A stretch of DNA of 64,000 bases from CAYNMC01 sp964398365 (lineage in GTDB: Bacteria; Patescibacteriota; Microgenomatia; UBA1400; CAYNMC01). The notes under the pieces are model-generated. The model was not told the DNA's origin. It did not search any database and was given only the letters and a program-made list of their open reading frames with translations. Position 1 is the stretch's first letter, and the number at the start of each line of letters is the position of its first letter. This document shows, piece after piece, positions 58,882-64,000 of the stretch. A program made the translations under genes and the position numbers. The stretch covers positions 1 through 64,000 of the forward strand of contig CAYNMC010000016.1 of the NCBI GenBank assembly GCA_964398365.1. Reading direction: 5' to 3'.

Positions 58882-60394
58882 ACAGGAAGATTTGACTTCT
58901 TTTTTGGAAAAAGCTTTAAGTGATTTTCAAACGCGGCCGGTGGTCAAGAATGTTGGTCGAATCTTACAAATTGGCGATGGCGTGGCCAAACTTTCTGGTT
59001 TATCAACCATCGGTTATCATGAATTGGTCCAATTTGATAAACAAACTTTTGGTTTGGCTCTTAATTTGGAAAAGGAAACAGTAGGAGTAGTCATTTTAGG
59101 GCCGTCGCTCCATCTTAAAGCCGGCGATTTAGCAACAGCCACTGGCAAAATCCTGCAAATTGGCGTTTCGGAAGAACTGATTGGCAGAGTAATTGATCCC
59201 TTAGGTAGACCTCTGGATGCCAAGCCAGCACCTCAAGCAAGCAAATTTTACCCTTTAGAAAGAGTGGCGCCCTCGGTGATTTTACGCCAATCGGTAGACA
59301 CACCCCTGCAAACCGGCATTAAAGCAATTGATGCAATGATTCCTATCGGCCGAGGACAGCGAGAATTAATTATTGGTGACCGCTCTACCGGCAAATCCGC
59401 CATCGCCCTCACTACGATTATTAATCAAAAAAATAAAGATGTTGTTTGTATTTATGTTGCTATTGGTCAAAAAGAATCTTTCATTGCCCAAACAATTGCC
59501 ACGTTGGAAAGATTTACTGCCTTTGATCATACAATTGTGGTAGCAGCCTCAGCCGCCGACGCCGCCGCCCTTCAGTATTTGGCTCCTTATGCCGGCTGTG
59601 CCATTGGTGAATATTTTGCCGAAAAGGGTAAAGATGCCTTGGTAATTTATGATGATTTATCAAAACATGCTTGGGCTTATCGAGAACTTTCCCTGCTATT
59701 GCGCCGCCCTTCCGGACGGGAAGCTTATCCTGGAGATGTCTTCTATCTTCACTCCCGCCTGCTGGAACGTGCTTGTAAATACCACAAAAAGTATGGTGGT
59801 GGCTCCTTAACCGCCCTTCCTATTATTGAAACCCAAGCCGGAGATCTCTCAGCTTATATTCCTACCAATGTTATTTCTATTACCGACGGTCAAATTTATC
59901 TGGAAACGGATCTTTTTTATAATGGCATCAGGCCGGCAATAAATGTCGGTCTCTCGGTCTCGCGGGTAGGCGGTGACGCCCAAATCAAAGCCATGAAACA
60001 AGTGGCAGGCAAACTCCGTCTCGAAATGGCTGCCTATCGTGAGTTAGCTGCTTTCGCCCAATTCTCCTCTGATTTAGACGCCGCCACCAAAGCCCAAATC
60101 GACCGCGGTTTAAGAATCACCGAAATCCTCAAACAGGGCTGGGAAGAACCCTACCCAGTGGAAGAACAAATATTAGTAATCTGGGCAGTCACTAGGGGTT
60201 ATTTTGACGATTTTGCGGTTTCTAAAATCAAAGCGGCAGAAAAAAAGTTGCTAGAATATAGCCATCAAAGTCATCAACGGTTGCTCACGCAAATTGCCCA
60301 AGAAAAAGTTTTAAATGAAAAAATTGAAAAAGAATTGCAAAAATTACTGGAAAAATTTAAGCAGAATTATGAAGAAGAATTTAAACAAAATTAA
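58868..60394 (+). CDS. atpA: ATP synthase F1 subunit alpha
   Basis: 508 residues. The P-loop is GDRSTGKSAIA near residue 169 (GDRQTGKT in most). GVAKLSGLSTIGYHELV near the start, VYVAIGQK-type ICIYVAIGQKESFIAQ block near 198, and RPAINVGLSVSRVGGDAQIKAM near 357 are alpha-subunit motifs. The C-terminal helical domain follows. Noncatalytic nucleotide sites are expected. ATG at 58868 lies inside atpH. Confidence 0.96.
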   Translation: MKTTKQEDLTSFLEKALSDFQTRPVVKNVGRILQIGDGVAKLSGLSTIGYHELVQFDKQTFGLALNLEKETVGVVILGPSLHLKAGDLATATGKILQIGVSEELIGRVIDPLGRPLDAKPAPQASKFYPLERVAPSVILRQSVDTPLQTGIKAIDAMIPIGRGQRELIIGDRSTGKSAIALTTIINQKNKDVVCIYVAIGQKESFIAQTIATLERFTAFDHTIVVAASAADAAALQYLAPYAGCAIGEYFAEKGKDALVIYDDLSKHAWAYRELSLLLRRPSGREAYPGDVFYLHSRLLERACKYHKKYGGGSLTALPIIETQAGDLSAYIPTNVISITDGQIYLETDLFYNGIRPAINVGLSVSRVGGDAQIKAMKQVAGKLRLEMAAYRELAAFAQFSSDLDAATKAQIDRGLRITEILKQGWEEPYPVEEQILVIWAVTRGYFDDFAVSKIKAAEKKLLEYSHQSHQRLLTQIAQEKVLNEKIEKELQKLLEKFKQNYEEEFKQN

Positions 60395-60399
60395 GCTAA

Positions 60400-61314
60400 A
60401 TGAATAATATTAAAGTTATTAAAAAACGCAGCCGGACGGCTAAAAATATTGCTCAAATCACAAAAGCCATGGAAATGGTAGCGGCTTCAAAAATGCGGCG
60501 TTCTCAAGAACAAGCACTGGCCGCTCGACCCTACAGCGAAGCTTTGCACCACGTGCTTTTTTCTCTTCTGGAAAATGAAGTGAGTTTTAAACACCCCTTG
60601 ATTTTACCTAATAAAAGCCGGTTAAGTGTGATGTTAATCATTACCACTGATAAAGGTCTTTGTGGAAGTCTTAACGCCAACCTCTTCCGCCGTTTGCGTT
60701 CCTTTTTAAACGAAAACCCCAACGAAGATCTGTGTTTTTTGGTAATCGGAAAAAAAGGAAGGGAATTTCTCCGCAAAACCCATTTCCAAGTGCTGGCGGA
60801 TTTTCCTCAAATTAAAGAAAGGTTCATTTTTGAAGACACGCTGCCAGTCTCCCGCTTCTTGATCAATGCTTATCTTAAGGGAGAAATTGGCAAAGCCTGG
60901 GTAAGTTTCAGTACTTTTATTTCAGTGCTTTCGCAAAAACCAAAAATCGTCCAAATCTTACCCGTCCGCTTAGAAAATTTAGCTGCAGAATTAGGCTTGC
61001 TTGACTTAACAAAGGTAACCGTGGAAACAGTCAAAAAAATTGGCAAAAAACAATATCTTATTGAACCCTCAGCCAAAGTTATTGCCGAATGGTTGCTTCC
61101 TTATTTTGTGGAATTGATAATTTATCATTATCTTTTGGAAGCCAAAGCCGCAGAACATTCAGCCCGGCTCGTAGCTATGAAAAATGCTTCTGAAAATGCT
61201 GAAGAAATCGTTAAAGAACTTGAACTTTCTTATCATAAAGCCCGCCAGTTGCAAATTACCAATCAAATTGCCGATTTGGCGACGGCCACTTTGGCTATTA
61301 AAAATTCATCATGA
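60400..61314 (+). CDS. atpG: ATP synthase F1 subunit gamma
   Basis: 304 residues. The N-terminal helix NNIKVIKKRSRTAKNIAQIT KAMEMVAASKMRR pattern and the GLCGSLNANL block near 86 are gamma signatures, as is the C-terminal MKNASENAEEIVKELELSYHKARQLQIT. These two helices form the rotating coiled coil. A C-terminal block ends LATATLAIKNSS. It overlaps atpD by 4 bases (ATGA). Slightly longer than the usual 286-290. Confidence 0.95.
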   Translation: MNNIKVIKKRSRTAKNIAQITKAMEMVAASKMRRSQEQALAARPYSEALHHVLFSLLENEVSFKHPLILPNKSRLSVMLIITTDKGLCGSLNANLFRRLRSFLNENPNEDLCFLVIGKKGREFLRKTHFQVLADFPQIKERFIFEDTLPVSRFLINAYLKGEIGKAWVSFSTFISVLSQKPKIVQILPVRLENLAAELGLLDLTKVTVETVKKIGKKQYLIEPSAKVIAEWLLPYFVELIIYHYLLEAKAAEHSARLVAMKNASENAEEIVKELELSYHKARQLQITNQIADLATATLAIKNSS

Positions 61315-62714
61315 AACAAAAAGTAAATCATCAAAACGTCGGCGTTATTACCCAGATTATTGGGGCAGTGGTTGATGTTAGCTTCCCTAAAAAACTACCC
61401 CCTCTCTATCATGCCCTGAAGGTAAAAAAAGACAAACAAATCATTACTTTAGAGGTGGAACAACATTTAAATCAGCAGGAAGTCCGTTGTGTCGCCATGT
61501 CTCCAACCGATGGCTTAAAAAGAGGCATGCAAGTAATTGATACCGGTGCCCCAATTTCAGTCCCTACCGGACCAAAAACCCTCGGCAGGCTTTTTAATGT
61601 TTTGGGGGAAACTATTGATGAAGAAGGGCCCCTGAAAGTTGAACATTTAGAACCAATCCATAAACGGCCACCATCACTTAAAGAACAGGAAACTACACCT
61701 CAAATGCTGGAAACCGGTCTTAAGGTAATTGATCTTATTGCTCCATTTTTGAAAGGTGGGAAGGTAGCGGCTTTCGGTGGAGCAGGAGTGGGTAAAACTG
61801 TCATTATTATGGAAATGATTCGCAACATTGCCATGGAACATAAAGGTCATTCTGTTTTTGCCGGAGTAGGTGAACGGACGCGCGAAGGCAATGATCTTTA
61901 TTATGATATGAAAGAAGCCGGTGTTTTAAAAAATACGGTGATGGTCTTTGGACAAATGAATGAACCGCCGGGTGCCAGATTAAGGGTAGGTTTGACTGCT
62001 CTAACTATGGCAGAATATTTCCGTGATGTTAAAGGTGAAGACGTTTTGCTCTTTATCGATAACATCTTCCGTTTTTCTCAAGCTGGTAGCGAGGTTTCTG
62101 CTCTGCTGGGCCGAATTCCCTCGGCTGTGGGTTACCAACCAACCTTGGCTTCAGAAATGGGCGCTTTACAGGAAAGAATCACTTCCACCAAAAAAGGTTC
62201 CATTACTTCTGTTCAGGCCGTCTATGTGCCTGCTGATGATTATACTGATCCGGCTCCGGCAACTACTTTTGCTCATCTTGACTCCACTATTTCTTTAGAG
62301 CGCTCCTTGGCAGAACAAGGCCTTTATCCTGCAGTTGACCCCCTCGCTTCCTCTTCAAAAATTTTAACCCCGCAGGTGGTAGGAGAAGAACACTATCAAG
62401 TAGCGCGGGAAGTTCAAAAAGTCCTTCAAAGATATAAGGATCTTCAGGACATTATTGCAATTTTGGGGATTGATGAATTATCTGACGAAGATAAACTTAT
62501 TGTTTCGCGTGCAAGAAAAATTCAACGTTTCCTCACCCAGCCAATGTTTGTTGCCGAAGCCTTTACGGGAACACCGGGAAAATATGTCAAAATCAGCGAC
62601 ACGGTTAAAGGGTTTAAAGAAATCCTCGAAGGTAAACATGACGAGCTTCCCGAACAAGCTTTTTATATGATAGGTACAATCGAAGAAGCTGTTGCGAAAG
62701 CCAAAACTTTATAA
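61311..62714 (+). CDS. atpD: ATP synthase F1 subunit beta
   Basis: 467 residues. The catalytic P-loop GGAGVGKTVIIMEMI is near residue 156, the GERTREGNDLYYDMKE block near 187, and LLFIDNIFRFSQAGSEVSALLGR near 245 (Walker B with the catalytic region). SLAEQGLYPAVDPLASSSKIL near 340 is also diagnostic. It makes ATP in the F1 head. No deviations in the active-site motifs are visible. Confidence 0.97.
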   Translation: MKQKVNHQNVGVITQIIGAVVDVSFPKKLPPLYHALKVKKDKQIITLEVEQHLNQQEVRCVAMSPTDGLKRGMQVIDTGAPISVPTGPKTLGRLFNVLGETIDEEGPLKVEHLEPIHKRPPSLKEQETTPQMLETGLKVIDLIAPFLKGGKVAAFGGAGVGKTVIIMEMIRNIAMEHKGHSVFAGVGERTREGNDLYYDMKEAGVLKNTVMVFGQMNEPPGARLRVGLTALTMAEYFRDVKGEDVLLFIDNIFRFSQAGSEVSALLGRIPSAVGYQPTLASEMGALQERITSTKKGSITSVQAVYVPADDYTDPAPATTFAHLDSTISLERSLAEQGLYPAVDPLASSSKILTPQVVGEEHYQVAREVQKVLQRYKDLQDIIAILGIDELSDEDKLIVSRARKIQRFLTQPMFVAEAFTGTPGKYVKISDTVKGFKEILEGKHDELPEQAFYMIGTIEEAVAKAKTL

Positions 62715-62724
62715 AAACAGCATC

Positions 62725-63156
62725 ATGCATCAACTTCAAGTCAAAATTATTACGCCGGGAGGTCTAATTTATAGCGGTTTGGCAAAAATGGTGGTGGCTC
62801 CGGCTAGCGAAGGCACTGTCGGAATTTTACCTCACCATGCTCCTTTATTTACCAGACTTGAAGCAGGCGAAATTAAAATTAAGACAGAGGATAAAGAAAC
62901 TTTATTTGCCATCACCGGGGGCTTTATGGATGTCAATCCGGAAGGAACGGTGACAATTCTTACCGACTCCGCTCAGCGCAGTGAGGAAATTGATGAAAAA
63001 GCGGCAGCCGCAGCCCGCGAAAGAGCGGAAAAACTGTTGGCTGATAGAGAAAAGCTTTCCGAACGCGATTTTGCCTTGGCTGAAGCTTCCCTGCGCAAAG
63101 CCTTACTTGAACTTAAGGTAGCCAAAAAGAGAAAAGTCAAAAACTCTCCCGCTTAA
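62725..63156 (+). CDS. atpC: ATP synthase F1 subunit epsilon
   Basis: 143 residues from ATG 62725; a TTG at 62692 is in frame but would lie inside atpD. The beta barrel shows LQVKIITPGGLIYSGLAKMVVAP, GTVGILPHHAPLFTRLEAGEI and FAITGGFMDVNPEGTVTIL. The C-terminal helical hairpin starts at about residue 95 (EKAAAAARERAEKLLA). It can inhibit ATP hydrolysis by its helices. Last gene of the operon; its stop overlaps the convergent kinase gene by 4 bases. Confidence 0.94.
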   Translation: MHQLQVKIITPGGLIYSGLAKMVVAPASEGTVGILPHHAPLFTRLEAGEIKIKTEDKETLFAITGGFMDVNPEGTVTILTDSAQRSEEIDEKAAAAARERAEKLLADREKLSERDFALAEASLRKALLELKVAKKRKVKNSPA

Positions 63157-63842
63157 CTTTTTAAGGAGAATTTTTCTTTGAAAGCAGCAATAATTAAATT
63201 CACAACTTTGTCAATACTCAAGTAGGCCGTATTAATCACCAAATCATAATAATTGGCATTACCGATATCTTTTCCGAAATATTTTTTCACAAAGTTTTTC
63301 CGCTCCAAATGAGTTTTTAAGAGTTTTTCTTTAACATAAGCCAAACTTCGACCGGGGTATTCAAATTTGAGGGAATTTTGCAAGCGGACTTTGAAAGGCG
63401 CAATAATTCTTACTTTTAAGGTAGATTCCGGAGGAATAATAAAATTGCCGCCGCGACCTAAAATTACTGCTTTTCCCTTATGGGCAATTGCCAAAATTAT
63501 CTGGGTTAAAGCTCTAATATAAGCATGTTCGGGTAAAGGAGGAAAGCCTAAAAAGCTGCTTACAAAAGTCTCAATAGTGTCATGGGTTTTTTCGTCAACC
63601 GATTTGATTAATTCTTTCTTAAGGTGGGTTTTTTTAGCAATCAAATCAATTAACTCTTCATCGTAATATTTAAAACCCAGTTTTTTGGCTATTTTAGAAG
63701 CAATCGCATGACCACCACTACCATTTTCCCGCGAAACAGTAATGCAGGGCTGAAAAGGTGAGCGCTTCAACTCCCTATCTAATTTATTTCGCAAAAGATA
63801 ATCTTTTATTTGTTTATTGATTAAATTAAAAAGGGCAACCAT
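63153..63842 (-). CDS. Cytidylate-kinase-like family protein
   Basis: 229 residues. ITVSRENGSGGHAIASKIAKKLG near residue 35 followed by YYDEELIDLIA matches the cytidylate-kinase-like family (PF13189 type, ISREYGSGG...). The substrate is not established in general. It also has AVILGRGGNFIIPPESTLKVRI near 125 and a DLVINTAYLSIDKVV end. It differs from Cmk proper, so I give no gene symbol. It is convergent with the ATP synthase operon. It has its own promoter upstream. Confidence 0.85.
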   Translation of the reverse strand: MVALFNLINKQIKDYLLRNKLDRELKRSPFQPCITVSRENGSGGHAIASKIAKKLGFKYYDEELIDLIAKKTHLKKELIKSVDEKTHDTIETFVSSFLGFPPLPEHAYIRALTQIILAIAHKGKAVILGRGGNFIIPPESTLKVRIIAPFKVRLQNSLKFEYPGRSLAYVKEKLLKTHLERKNFVKKYFGKDIGNANYYDLVINTAYLSIDKVVNLIIAAFKEKFSLKS

Positions 63843-63854
63843 TGCAGTTTTTTG

Positions 63855-63883
63855 ATTCTAAACGAAAAGCCAGAGCTTTGCAA
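63855..63883 (-). promoter_or_regulatory. Promoter of the cytidylate-kinase-like gene
   Basis: On the minus strand TTGCAA at 63878-63883, 17 bases, TAGAAT at 63855-63860. The ATG follows after 12 bases, giving a leader of about 5 bases at most. The remaining 63884-64000 shows no gene or recognisable element. Confidence 0.55.
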
Positions 63884-64000
63884 TCTGCAAAAAATACATA
63901 CTAAATCCATACTTATATCTCTTTTATTAAACTCTGGACAGAGGCACTTTAAAACCTTAAAATTAATCTCAATGTTTCTGGTGACACTTTTTGTTAAACT

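Noticed and set aside
1..64000. Recoding of UGA (as in Gracilibacteria/SR1)
   Set aside because: UGA is used as a stop in overlaps such as ATGA junctions, and an RF2 gene with SPF is present. Standard code fits all genes.
1..64000. CRISPR arrays, insertion sequences, prophage or integrase genes
   Set aside because: No direct-repeat/spacer pattern, transposase, integrase or phage structural gene was seen; the only direct repeats are coding repeats at 33.3-34.4 kb.

Overview
The window is an AT-rich, very gene-dense bacterial segment. Most genes abut or overlap by 4-14 bases, UGA is used as a stop (standard code 11), and no insertion sequence, prophage or CRISPR array is visible. Several gene families point to Candidate Phyla Radiation/Patescibacteria, most likely a Microgenomates-type genome. 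These are PTPS-related and YfhO-like membrane proteins, a mini TsaB, a shortened ATP synthase delta subunit, a small EF-Tu-domain-like protein, and CPR-style surface proteins with Asn/Thr repeats. The taxonomic call is inference from gene content, not from a marker-gene tree.

Region 1 (1-19894, minus strand) reads as one ~20 kb operon for surface glycans. A UDP-glucose dehydrogenase gene with its own promoter leads into two tandem GDP-mannose-dehydratase paralogues. Next come four GT2 polyprenyl-phosphate sugar transferases (one fused to a GtrA flippase-like domain) and a long run of GT-C-type, PTPS-related and YfhO-like multi-pass proteins. The logic is sugar nucleotide to polyprenyl-phosphate-sugar to transfer outside the membrane. 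Region 2 (19943-25162) holds trmD, a dTDP-rhamnose set (rfbD, rfbC-like, rfbB) behind a YkuK-family gene, and the RNA ligase rtcB. The rfbA that completes the rhamnose pathway lies at 28.6-29.35 kb.

Region 3 (25139-40926, minus strand) mixes DUF763, rarA, rfbA, galE, a HIT-type transferase, tsaB and tsaE with an envelope cluster. That cluster contains a CAP-domain protein, an 882-residue DUF11 surface protein, a 389-residue secreted repeat protein, a lipoprotein, DUF4352 and YezD-like proteins, a lamin-tail/PEGA protein and VanZ. Region 4 (41052-45897) is a division/wall module: an M23 peptidase with coiled coils next to ftsX and ftsE, then prfB. The catalytic M23 domain is in circularly permuted order. 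Region 5 (45978-55097) is housekeeping: secA, serS, NUDIX, HD, Nif3, lysS, greA and tRNA-Glu(CTC). Region 6 (55412-63842) has xseA-xseB, a complete F-type ATP synthase operon (B-E-F-H-A-G-D-C) and a cytidylate-kinase-like gene.

Two regulatory patterns stand out. Several first genes of operons have a sigma-70-like -10 box only 7-12 bases before the start codon, which suggests leaderless or near-leaderless mRNAs, whereas other genes carry good Shine-Dalgarno sites. Convergent genes also overlap at their 3' ends, with 83 bp shared by trmD and rfbD. All functions are assigned by reading motifs; no database search was run.
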